From positions 1 to 20,166 of the forward strand of contig BAXO01000093.1 in assembly GCA_001310555.1 (NCBI GenBank): 20,166 bases of DNA, read 5' to 3'. Positions within the stretch are counted from its first letter, which is position 1. Each line of letters opens with the position of its first letter. A program made the translations under genes and the position numbers. The notes below the pieces were generated by a model. It worked only from the letters and a program-made list of their open reading frames with translations. It did not search any database and was not told the origin of the DNA. The DNA is from Bacillus sp. JCM 19058 (GTDB lineage: Bacteria > Bacillota > Bacilli > Bacillales_H > Bacillaceae_D). Shown one piece after another: positions 7,810-15,310 of this stretch.

Positions 7810-8137
7810 TTGTCCAACGCAATCCATGCTTTTGTTCTTATCATCAAAACCGTATCCTAAAAACCGCTGGCAAACCCCCGTTTGTTTCAATCTCTCGCAT
7901 CGTTTGTTGCATGGAGCGAATGCCAAAAATAGACTAATCAACACCTTTTTTTATATGAGAATGAAACGGGCTCGACACTAGGTTGACCTTTATCGGAAGG
8001 GTAAAGGTCTTGAAAGAGAGCATTAATGCAAAGTCTAGCCCGGTGTCTAGTTTTCGAGCGAATTGATCGTCAGGAACAAGCGTTTCGATCCAGACCATCT
8101 TCATCTGAATTCGTTTATACTCGAGTTTTTGGGGCAT
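7810..8137 (-). pseudogene. Remnant of an IS1182-like transposase
   Basis: Read on the minus strand with frame changes, the fragments are: QMKMVWIETLVPDDQFARKL and GLDFAL (from the ATG at 8137), then LFQDLYPSDKGQPSVEPV, then FGIRSMQQTMREIETN, then QRFLGYGFDDK. In that order these match the N-terminal half of IS1182-type (IS5-like) DDE transposases, which read roughly ELVPKDHLLRKID, DLY..GRPS.DPV, LFGIRSMRQT and NVAYRWFLGY. A stop codon and at least two frame changes lie between them, and the catalytic half is missing. It is a truncated, dead copy. Identity to the family is recalled motif matching, not a search. Confidence 0.7.
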
Positions 8138-8220
8138 GATCGGAATATCACAACAAACGATTGTTATGCTTTTACGATAAAGAATGTTGAGGAGAAAGTG
8201 GATTCCCATTTTACCCGCTT

Positions 8221-8360
8221 CATGAGCGGACGGGAGGGGAGGACCGACTCCAGTAGGAGGAAGGGCAAGTGGAAATCCACCGGCGTAGCCGGTTAGTTCC
8301 ACGCCCGCCTACGGAAAGCGTGCCCCCATCCCGGAGTGGAATCGAAGCGACATATCGTGA
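8221..8360. repeat. Nested palindromic intergenic repeat (Bacillaceae type)
   Basis: ACCGGC-GTA-GCCGGT (8279-8293) is a perfect hairpin. It lies inside the longer arms GGGC-AA-GTGGAA (8263-8274) and TTCCACGCCC (8297-8306). It is flanked by GACTCCAGTAGGAGGAAGG on the left and GCCTACGGAAAGCG and GGAGTGGAATCGAAGCGACA on the right. The layout resembles a dispersed repeat I remember from Bacillaceae intergenic regions (phrases such as GACTCC-GGAG, CGGAAAGCG, GGAGCGGAA). Only one copy is in the window. Confidence 0.55.
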
Positions 8361-8374
8361 TCCTCTCCCTATAT

Positions 8375-8409
8375 AAAAAAGCTTGTCGGCCGAGTCTTCG
8401 TCGACAAGC
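8375..8409 (-). terminator. Rho-independent terminator on the ylaI side
   Basis: GCTTGTCG (8381-8388) pairs with CGACAAGC (8402-8409), followed on the minus strand by six T. It would end ylaI transcripts, 20 bases past the ylaI stop and just after palindrome copy B. Confidence 0.8.
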
Positions 8410-8414
8410 TGAGG

Positions 8415-8453
8415 CAGAGAACACGCTGATTAAAACAGCGTATTCTCTGTCTT
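8415..8453. repeat. Terminator palindrome, copy B
   Basis: Near-identical to copy A at 7652-7689 (one extra A). CAGAGAA-ACGCTG pairs with CAGCGT-TTCTCTG. The plus-strand tail is T-rich (TCTTTGTTTTATACG), the minus-strand tail is poor, the opposite of copy A. It overlaps the last codons of ylaI. Confidence 0.85.
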
Positions 8454-8633
8454 TGTTTTATACGTGAGGGTGAAGGAGCCAGTCGCAAGACGCTCCTCGG
8501 TCCGTTTCGTAATCCGTTCGCGGCAATTGTCGCACATATACGTATGAATCGGGCGATTACGCAAGCGCTTAGCGAGAGGTTTGTCATTGTCGATTTGGTC
8601 AATTTTATCACATAGCACACATTTTACTCTCAT
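8430..8633 (-). CDS. ylaI: YlaI family zinc-ribbon protein (DUF2197)
   Basis: 67-residue protein with two Cys pairs, CVLC (about residues 5-8) and CDNC (34-37), forming a zinc ribbon. The stretch AKRLRNRPIHTYMCDNC is the hallmark of YlaI. The start ATG at 8633 follows GGAGTGATCG. The last codons (TENTLF and the TAA) lie inside terminator palindrome copy B, so the C-terminus is set by a hairpin sequence. The frame is intact. Cytoplasmic, function unknown. Confidence 0.88.
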   Translation of the reverse strand: MRVKCVLCDKIDQIDNDKPLAKRLRNRPIHTYMCDNCRERITKRTEERLATGSFTLTYKTKTENTLF

Positions 8634-8639
8634 TCGATC

Positions 8640-9118
8640 ACTCCGTTCTTATTCCTATTGTAAGCTGAATCGACCGAAAAGGAAACCGAAGATCGATGGT
8701 AAAAGGTTTTCTCATTCCAATTCAATTTTTCCTTCGTCTAAGTTGTATGTTTGTCACATACATTTCAATAACGGGGAATGGTTGTTCACCATATCTGGTC
8801 AAATCCTCCACGGGACAAATCGGCAACATCTGCATAAATTATAAGTAAGAGGATTTATTCAATCGTCTATGATGGCATTGGGAATTTTCGGGGAGACGAA
8901 TGCCGTAAGCTTCCTCTGACTCTTGGCAGCGAATGAGCAGCCAAGGATTGTGGCAATGGGACGAACAGTCCTAGGCGAACGTTAATCGGGTAAACGACGA
9001 ATCGCCAGAGAAAAGAAAGAGAAACCAATCGTAACATAATCCACTTGTGTGGGTTTTAACGAACCTTCAGTGGCGATAAGTGAAAACCCGCACTGATAGA
9101 AGTTCCACTTAATTAGTC
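8640..9118. other. Intergenic region upstream of phoH with several small inverted repeats
   Basis: No gene is supported here. Three short stem-loops follow one another: GGCATT/AATGCC (8874-8904), CTTGGC/GCCAAG (8922-8945) and GGAC/GTCC (8959-8971). A further inverted repeat, GTGTGGGTTTT (9047-9057) with AAAACCCGCAC (9083-9093), lies 36 bases before phoH. It could act as a leader structure or be a repeat remnant; no T-run follows it. Confidence 0.4.
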
Positions 9119-9128
9119 AGGAGGCGGA

Positions 9129-10461
9129 ATGTTGAAAAAAATCTACGTTTTAGATACGAACGTACTTTTACAGGATCCTCGCTCCATTTTTACATTTCAC
9201 GATCATGAGGTCGTCATACCAGCTATCGTTCTTGAAGAGGTTGATTCGAAAAAAAAGGTATATGAATGAAATCGGCAGGAATGCCCGTCAGTTTTCGAAG
9301 CTGATCGATAATTTGCGTGGCAAGGGAAGGCTGCATGAGGGAGTACCGCTGGAGTCAGGCGGATCGCTTCGAGTGGAATTAAATCATCGTTCATTTCAGC
9401 GCTTAAAGGATTCCTTTGCTGAAATGACTAACGACAATCGAATTATTGCGGTTGCTTTAAATTTATCAATGGAAGAGGATAAGTTGAGCGACGGCAGACA
9501 GGTGATATTAGTTAGCAAAGACGCGCTTGTTCGCGTTAAAGCAGATGCGTTAGGAATCGAGGCAGAAGATTTTTTAAGCGATCGAGTTATTCAATTTGAT
9601 GATGTTTATTCTGGATATATTGAAGTTTATGTCGGGAGTGATGTGATCGAACAATTTTATGCAAATGGAGAAATCGCTATTTCACAATTAACGGGGCTGC
9701 CGTTTTATCCGCATCAATTCATCATTATGAAGGATGCGCTCGTCAGTTCCACTTCAGCCCTAGGAAAAGTTGACCCAGATGGGAAAACAGTGAAGCCGTT
9801 TTTGAATGAGCATGAACAGATTTGGGGCATCCGCGCCCGCAACGTGCAGCAACGAATGGCACTCGAGCTTTTATTAAGAGATGAGATTAGCCTAGTTACG
9901 ATGATCGGCAAAGCGGGGACTGGTAAAACGCTGCTGGCACTTGCTGCTGGATTAATGCAAACAGAGGATTTGAGCCACTTCAAAAAGCTCGTTGTTGCCC
10001 GTCCGATTGTTCCACTTGGGAAGGATCTCGGCTATTTACCTGGGGAAAAAGAAGAGAAGCTTCGACCGTGGATGCAGCCGATCTACGATAATCTAGAATT
10101 TTTATTCAATACTAAGAAACCTGGAGAAATTGAACAGATATTAGCGGGAATGGGTTCGATTCAAGTAGAAGCTCTTACGTATATTCGCGGTCGGAGCATC
10201 CCTGAACAATTTATTATTATTGATGAAGCACAGAATTTGACGAAGCATGAGGCGAAAACAATTCTGACAAGGGTCGGAGAACGAAGTAAAATCGTCTTTA
10301 TGGGCGACCCTCATCAAATCGATCATCCATATTTGGATGAGTATAACAACGGACTTACTTATCTCGTCGAAAAATTTAAAGAGCAGACGGTCAGCGGACA
10401 TATTAAGCTGATAAAAGGTGAACGCTCCGGCTTAGCGCAATTAGCTGCTGACCTCCTTTAG
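9129..10461 (+). CDS. ylaK: PhoH family ATPase with PIN domain (PhoH2, YlaK; frameshifted as read)
   Basis: Two-domain PhoH2 protein, a family reported to combine RNA helicase and RNase activity. The N-terminal PIN domain begins MLKKIYVLDTNVLLQDPRS (Asp9 is a metal ligand), with VIPAIVLEEVDS. The C-terminal PhoH ATPase has Walker A GKAGTGKT (about 260-267), Walker B FIIIDEAQN (about 362-370) and FMGDPHQID. As read the frame stops at an A8 run (9249-9256). With A7 it reads VDSKKRYMNEIGRNARQ and the protein is 443 residues, matching the family. The start ATG 9129 has GGAGGCGGA before it; a later start would delete half of the PIN domain. It ends directly against the stop of the convergent ylaL gene. 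Confidence 0.92.
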
Positions 10462-11026
10462 TTAGAAACAGCCGGCTTCAGACGAATCTGCTCCTTCACG
10501 AACGTCCGAATTAAGATGAAGCTTAAGGATTAATTGCTTTACGCGCTTTATTGGCTCGTGCTTATTCGAACCGTCTCCATGGTAAAGGTGGACGGGGCCG
10601 TCTTCTGTTAATGGCTTGCCTTCCTTGCAAAAGCCGACAATAAATGTAACAGCTTCCGTAATCGAATAGAGATGCTCCTGGTCGTCAGCTGAGATGACGA
10701 GAAGCTGATCCGTGCCTTCCATCGGTCTTGAATTGAGGAGAAACGGTTTTAATGGTATTCCGAAAGAACCGTTCATTAGCTTTTGTTTATTATATTTTAT
10801 CTCATTTCCGTTGGACTGCATACGAGGTGGTGAAGAGCCTTCGGTAATTTCTTTGTCCCATTGTGCAGAAATCGCTTTTTTTGTAGGCGGTTTCCTCATC
10901 GTCCGCCTCCACTGTCTGATCGAAATATGTATCGAGATCAACCTTGCGTTCATCGAAGATCCAGACAGTCGGATCGATCGTTAATGGGTGCTCGACATCG
11001 CCAGTAATAAAAAAATACAAATTCAT
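10462..11026 (-). CDS. ylaL: YlaL family protein (frameshifted as read)
   Basis: Cytoplasmic protein of unknown function at the place of ylaL in B. subtilis. Two open frames join at a T7 run (plus strand 10876-10882). With T6 the N-terminal part (MNLYFFITGDVEHPLTIDPT ... EETAYKK) continues as AISAQWDKEITEGSSPPR to the end EGADSSEAGCF, giving 187 residues. I see no signal peptide, membrane segment or catalytic motif. The start is unsure. ATG 11026 has AAGGGG 13 bases upstream; ATG 11030 (MDEFVFF) has better spacing but needs one base less in the A7 run at 11009-11015. The assignment to YlaL rests mostly on gene order. Confidence 0.7.
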
Positions 11027-11146
11027 CCATGTATGACAACCCCTTTGTTTGACTTAACTAAAAGTATAAAGCGTAGCTGCCCATTTGTCACATTCAGCAA
11101 AGCAATGGTGCAAATAGAGCGCTTGAAAATAAAGGGGTGTTGTCGG

Positions 11147-12077
11147 ATGATATGCGATTACGGAATAGAGCTGGACGCGCTCGTTGAAAAAGCGAAAGGC
11201 TCGACGAAGGATGGGAAGGTGGCTCAATATATACCGGCCTTGGCGAAAGCGAATCGTGACACGTTGGCGATTTCTATATTTGACGGGAGGGATACTTGCT
11301 TTTCTGCCGGGCACAGCGAGGAGCGCTTCACAATCCAAAGCATTTCTAAGGTTTTGACGCTTGCGCTAGCATTGGTTGATCATGAGCTGGAGTTTGTTTT
11401 TTTCGAAGGTTGGGATGGAGCCAACGGGCGACCCGTTCAATTCGATTGCCAAGCTAGAATTGCATAAGCCGTCTAAGCCGCTCAATCCAATGATTAATGC
11501 AGGAGCACTTGTCGTCAGTCATTTAATAAAGGGCCAAACGACTGAAGATAAGCTGGAGCGTCTATTGACTTTCGTGCGCCGGCTAAGCCAAAACCTTCGC
11601 TCACGTACAACCCGACTGTTGCTCAATCAGAATACGAAACGGCTGACTTGAATCGTGCGCTAGCTTACTTTATGAAGCAGCATGGGGTAATTTCTGGTAA
11701 TGTTGAGGAGCTGCTAGATTTTTACACGAAGCAATGTGCCATTGAAGTCAACTGTGATGATTTGGCGCGAATTGGTTATATATTAGCAAATAATGGCGTG
11801 AACAGCGAAACGGGGGAATCTGTTATCCCTGCCTCCATTTGCAGGCTAGTCAAAACGTTTATGGTGACTTGTGGAATGTACAATGCATCAGGTGAATTTG
11901 CGATCAAGGTTGGCATTCCGGCCAAAAGCGGCGTTTCTGGTGGAATCGTTGGAGCCGTTCCTAATGGAGTTGGTGTCGGAATTTACGGCCCATCTCTTGA
12001 TGAAAAAGGGAACAGTATAGCAGGAATGAAAATGCTTCAGCACCTGTCCAGACGTTTTCAATTGAGTATTTTTTTAA
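11147..12077 (+). CDS. glsA: Glutaminase A (YlaM-like; three frameshifts as read)
   Basis: Serine-dependent beta-lactamase-fold glutaminase, converting L-glutamine to glutamate and ammonia. Visible family motifs are [33 protein letters not shown] (SxxK with the catalytic Ser), [54 protein letters not shown] and [16 protein letters not shown]. Frames break at T7 11397-11403 (one T too many), near 11575-11590 (one base missing) and at T7 12069-12075 (one T too many). The last repair gives the stop right after FQLSIF, where this family ends. Repaired length is 309 residues, equal to B. subtilis YlaM as I recall it. ATG 11147 follows AAAGGGGTG. Confidence 0.92.
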
Positions 12078-12189
12078 CTAGTTTTGCTCAATCATTTTTT
12101 TATAAGCGCTCAAAGTTGCTCGTAGCCTCGGCAATATTATAGGTGGTCGGCAGAGCGCAGCGGGGTCTATGAAGTTCATCGCGTGCCTC

Positions 12190-12217
12190 ATTTGGCAAAT
12201 ACGATGGTGTGCCAAAT
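12190..12217. repeat. Inverted repeat downstream of glsA
   Basis: ATTTGGCA (12190-12197) and TGCCAAAT (12210-12217) form an 8-bp stem with a 12-base loop. No T-run follows, so it is not a clear terminator. No other feature is visible in 12078-12270. Confidence 0.4.
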
Positions 12218-12271
12218 TACCAATGCCGTAGCGATAAATATTGCTAGAGGGGTACGGTATAGTGAAAAACA

Positions 12272-12299
12272 TTGCATTTTTTTACGTTTAGAAGATACT
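12272..12299 (+). promoter_or_regulatory. Candidate sigma-A promoter of ylaN
   Basis: TTGCAT (12272-12277), 16 bases, GATACT (12294-12299), about 40 bases before the ylaN start. Confidence 0.4.
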
Positions 12300-12337
12300 A
12301 TTAGTATAAGGATATTTCGATGCAAGGAGGGGACAAC

Positions 12338-12619
12338 ATGTCAACAGAGATGGTGACAGGTAAAAATGAAAAAGCGTATGCCCTTCTGAAATCCGATGCG
12401 GAGAAGATCCGCCAGCTGATCGAAGTGCAGATGGAAAATTTAACTATGCCTCAGTGCCCCCTCTACGAAGAGGTTTTGGATACACAAATGTTTGGTTTAT
12501 CGCGTTCTATTGACTTTGCGATCCGCCTCGGTTTAGTAGAGGAAGAACAAGGTAAACAGCTGTTAGCGGAATTGGAGCGGAAGCTGGCAAGCCTTCATGA
12601 AGCATCGTTACGTAAATAA
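12338..12619 (+). CDS. ylaN: YlaN family protein (DUF1507), iron homeostasis
   Basis: 93-residue, helical, charged cytoplasmic protein, starting [20 protein letters not shown] and containing [20 protein letters not shown] and [20 protein letters not shown]. These are the conserved segments of YlaN. Work in B. subtilis and Staphylococcus aureus links YlaN to relief of Fur repression under low iron. ATG 12338 follows AAGGAGGGGAC, a strong site. A longer in-frame start (12320) would place the ribosome site inside the gene. The frame is intact. The gene ends in its own terminator, and ftsW is not next to it. Confidence 0.92.
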   Translation: MSTEMVTGKNEKAYALLKSDAEKIRQLIEVQMENLTMPQCPLYEEVLDTQMFGLSRSIDFAIRLGLVEEEQGKQLLAELERKLASLHEASLRK

Positions 12620-12655
12620 AAAAGACTGGGCTTTAGCGTGCCCGGTCTTTTTTTA
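12618..12655 (+). terminator. Terminator of ylaN
   Basis: AAAAAAGACTGGGC and GCCCGGTCTTTTTTT pair around a TTTAGCGT loop, with seven T at the end. Confidence 0.9.
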
Positions 12656-12717
12656 ATTAACGCGATGATTCTACTTGCAGCTATATGAACGTCAAAAACT
12701 AACAAAAACGCCAGCGT

Positions 12718-13641
12718 TTAGCTGCCGTTTTTTTGTGCCGAGGTACGGGTTAGTGTCATCGTCATATAGCAAAGCGTTGTGAACAGTAGGGCGATAATTA
12801 AGGCGTGCAATAACCCGACCGCTAAAGCGTTCTGTGTAAAAACGACTGAAATTCCACTTATATACTGAGCAATGACTAGCAGGACGGAAACGACGCTTGC
12901 TCCAAGCAGCACCTTTTCGTGACGATACTGTTTAATGACCCAAATGAGCATAATTAGTAAAACGATTAAAAGGATTGTTCCGGCAACTCGATGGAAATAA
13001 TGAGCCCCGACCGGCCCCGAAAGTCCAGGGAACCATTGACCATTACAATCGGGAAAACCGGAACAGGCTAATGTTGCATTTGAGTGCTTCACATAAGCAC
13101 CGGAATAGATGACGGCGTAACAATACGTAATCACAAGCAAAACATAGCGTTTAAAGGCCCGTGTAACCTTTGGAGCGATGATTCTTTTGCTGCTGCTGTC
13201 TTCGAACGCAAGCAATACTAGTAAAATTACCGAAGCAAAGGACATGGCTGAAATTCCAAAATGGAGAGCAAGGATAACCTTCGATTGCCCGAATACGACC
13301 GCGCCTGCGCCAAGCAGACCTTGGAAAATAATCAAAAACACGGCCATGATCGAGAGGAAACGTGCTTCTCTAACATGCTTCAGCTGCTTCCAAGCCCATA
13401 GCGCTAGAACGATTACTAAAGCGCCAACAAGACCGGAGACAATGCGGTGGCTATATTCAATAATTGTTTCTAAGGCTGGACTGGTAGGAATCACCTCACC
13501 GAAGCAAAGCGGCCATGTAGCACCGCAGCCCTCAGCCGAACCGGTCTTTGTTACGAGTGCACCTTGTAAAAGAACGATTAGGAGTCCAAAGGATGTAATG
13601 AGTCCGTATATTTTAAACCATCTGTGCACGCTTTTCACCAT
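12718..13641 (-). CDS. ctaA: Heme A synthase CtaA
   Basis: Eight-helix membrane enzyme oxidising the C8 methyl of heme O to give heme A for the caa3 oxidase. Two homologous four-helix halves are visible. The first has the extracytoplasmic Cys pair GCGATWPLC (C39, C46) and heme-ligand contexts EYSHRIVSG (H65) and LHFGISA. The second has CSGFPDC, YFHRVAGT and LLHALIIALL. Length 307, typical of the Firmicutes type. ATG 13641 begins MVKSVHRWFK; the ribosome site is weak (AGAAAG). It is transcribed away from ctaB, and the shared upstream region is 648 bases long. The frame is intact, including T7 near the 3' end. Confidence 0.96.
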   Translation of the reverse strand: MVKSVHRWFKIYGLITSFGLLIVLLQGALVTKTGSAEGCGATWPLCFGEVIPTSPALETIIEYSHRIVSGLVGALVIVLALWAWKQLKHVREARFLSIMAVFLIIFQGLLGAGAVVFGQSKVILALHFGISAMSFASVILLVLLAFEDSSSKRIIAPKVTRAFKRYVLLVITYCYAVIYSGAYVKHSNATLACSGFPDCNGQWFPGLSGPVGAHYFHRVAGTILLIVLLIMLIWVIKQYRHEKVLLGASVVSVLLVIAQYISGISVVFTQNALAVGLLHALIIALLFTTLCYMTMTLTRTSAQKNGS

Positions 13642-13958
13642 ACTTTCTAAGTAGAATATTCAAGCGGTTTTCTAATCATATCCGAAATTATGAGTAACGG
13701 GCAATCAACCTCCGCTTTAGAGCGAATTCAATGTCGGCACTGCTGTCGCCCCCGGAAATTCAACAACCCATCAGAACGCTAAGAGCAAAGAAACCACTAA
13801 GGGATTATGTAAGCGGTAATGAAGCGAACGACGTCAAGTATTTCTTCAGTCATATTATGCCATACTATAAGCGTAAGTTGCTCGGTAAAACGGAAGCGAG
13901 CACTGTACGATGACTAGATTTTATATTAAAGCTGACAAAGAAACTTGCGTTCACACCG
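13642..13958. other. Long ctaA upstream region, no supported gene
   Basis: An open frame at 13731-13913 (60 codons) has no recognisable protein features and no ribosome site. The stretch probably belongs to the ctaA leader if the promoter at 13959-13987 is used. Confidence 0.4.
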
Positions 13959-13987
13959 ATCTTAAAAATTATTGACACAAAAGTCAA
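13959..13987 (-). promoter_or_regulatory. Candidate ctaA promoter overlapping an inverted repeat
   Basis: On the minus strand TTGACT (13987-13982), 17 bases, TAAGAT (13964-13959). The same bases form an imperfect inverted repeat, CTTAAAA-ATTGAC and GTCAATTTTAAG (13961-13994), which could be an operator. The implied leader to ctaA is about 310 bases, which is long. Confidence 0.35.
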
Positions 13988-13995
13988 TTTTAAGA

Positions 13996-14040
13996 TTGTG
14001 ACTAAATTATGGAGAACCGTAAATGTGAAGATAATGTGAA
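13996..14040 (+). promoter_or_regulatory. Candidate ResD binding boxes upstream of ctaB
   Basis: ATGTGAA occurs at 14023-14029 and again at 14034-14040, exactly 11 bases apart. A related TTGTGAC is at 13996-14002. TTTGTGAAT-like sites are known for the B. subtilis ResD response regulator, which activates cta genes. The two boxes lie about 50 and 60 bases before the predicted transcription start, a normal activator position. Confidence 0.5.
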
Positions 14041-14076
14041 ACTGGAGATTTTAATGAAACCTAGTAGAATTTAAGA

Positions 14077-14082
14077 TATAAT
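14077..14082 (+). promoter_or_regulatory. -10 element of the ctaB-F promoter
   Basis: A perfect TATAAT with only a weak -35 (TGAAAC, 14055-14060, at 16 bases). This fits an activator-dependent promoter downstream of the TGTGAA boxes. The leader to the ctaB start is about 200 bases and includes a weak hairpin at 14163-14192 without a T-run. Confidence 0.5.
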
Positions 14083-14289
14083 GTGGATGTGACTGTGTTT
14101 TTAGGTGAACATTGATCCATCTATGTTTATTGTACTTGTAGGATGTTCAAAAAAAGGCAAGGAAACTGAATGGGCAGTATGCGCTTCGGTTTTCATGCCA
14201 ACACCTAGAACGTCGGGGCGATGAGATCATCTTGTTTGACACAGGTTTATGTGTTCATCAAGTTCGTCGCAAGATAAAGGGGGTGAGGA

Positions 14290-15228
14290 ATGATGAATAA
14301 GACCAATACTGCGCTTGAAGCGGCCGAAGTCGTTAAGGCCAATTCTGAAGCCAGTTCTGGACTGTTAGAAAAGTCATGGAAGGATTATTTAATCCTTGCA
14401 AAACAAGGGATTGTCACTTCGAATTTAATCACAACATTTGCCGGATTATTTTTAGCAGCCGTATACGTCGGGGGAGGCATCAGCGCACAGCTAGATTCAA
14501 TGGTCTTCGGCTTAATCGGAGCAGCTTTAGTAATGGCTGGGAGCTGCACGTTGAACAATTATATCGATCGCGATATTGATCATATTATGGAGCGCACGAA
14601 ACAGCGGCCATCGGTATCCGGACGTTTTTCGGCAAAGCAAATATTAATCATCGGTTTAAGTCAAGCGATTGCCGGACTTATTTTCTTGTCGCTGACTACA
14701 GCAAGTGCTGTCGTCATTGGACTTGTCGGTCTATTTATTTATGTTGTGCTATACTCCATGTGGACAAAAAGAACAACAACATTAAATACGATCGTTGGGA
14801 GTTTTTCGGGAGCAGTTCCGCCTCTTATCGGATGGGCGGCTGTTGATGGAAGCCTACATATTTATGCATGGATCTTGTTTTTTATCGTTTTCTTTTGGCA
14901 GCCGCCCCACTTCCTAGCATTAGCGATGAAACGGGTGGAAGAATATCGCGCCGCTGGGATACCAATGCTCCCGGTTGTTGCCGGTTTTGAGATGACGCGT
15001 CGTCAAATTGTGCTATATGTTGCTTTGCTGCTTCCAGTTTCTCTCCTACTTTATCCTTTCGGTATTATATATACGATTGCTGCCGCTCTGCTAGGCGTTG
15101 GGTGGCTTGCATTAGGTATCGCCGGCTTTAAAATGAAGGATGCTATTAAATGGGCAAGGCTGATGTTTGTCTATTCGTTAATCTATTTGACAGCGTTGTT
15201 TGTCCTAATGGTTATTGTTCATCTCTAA
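14290..15228 (+). CDS. ctaB: Heme O synthase (protoheme IX farnesyltransferase) CtaB
   Basis: UbiA-type membrane prenyltransferase adding a farnesyl group to heme B to give heme O. The prenyl-diphosphate-binding motif is [19 protein letters not shown] (about 93-111), followed by [13 protein letters not shown] and many hydrophobic helices (about nine). The loop motif [20 protein letters not shown] is conserved in CtaB. Length 312 residues against about 305 in B. subtilis. Start ATG 14290 (or 14293) after GGGGGTGAGG. It is the first gene of the ctaBCDEF cluster. The frame is intact. Confidence 0.96.
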   Translation: MMNKTNTALEAAEVVKANSEASSGLLEKSWKDYLILAKQGIVTSNLITTFAGLFLAAVYVGGGISAQLDSMVFGLIGAALVMAGSCTLNNYIDRDIDHIMERTKQRPSVSGRFSAKQILIIGLSQAIAGLIFLSLTTASAVVIGLVGLFIYVVLYSMWTKRTTTLNTIVGSFSGAVPPLIGWAAVDGSLHIYAWILFFIVFFWQPPHFLALAMKRVEEYRAAGIPMLPVVAGFEMTRRQIVLYVALLLPVSLLLYPFGIIYTIAAALLGVGWLALGIAGFKMKDAIKWARLMFVYSLIYLTALFVLMVIVHL

Positions 15229-15310
15229 AAAGGATGCTTAGGGGTGGAAAAGATTGTAAAAATCTATTATGATAGTGATTACTTTGATGAAAGTGAGGTT
15301 CGATTGTCAG

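Noticed and set aside
8063..8296. Open frames on both strands across 7934-8302
   Set aside because: They run through the palindromic repeat; only the transposase-like segment from 8137 downward carries recognisable protein motifs.
7650..8453. CRISPR-like repeat pair
   Set aside because: Only two copies separated by about 725 bases, each a perfect terminator stem; no array or cas genes.
8581..8844. 87-codon plus-strand open frame
   Set aside because: It begins antisense inside ylaI and shows no domain; the YlaI reading is far better supported.
9041..9110. T-box or other known riboswitch upstream of phoH
   Set aside because: No T-box sequence, no conserved riboswitch core and no terminator with a T-run are visible.
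13178..13654. 158-codon plus-strand open frame
   Set aside because: It is a shadow of ctaA on the opposite strand; CtaA has all expected His and Cys positions.
13731..13913. 60-codon plus-strand open frame between ctaA and ctaB
   Set aside because: No ribosome site, no known motif, and it lies in the probable ctaA leader.
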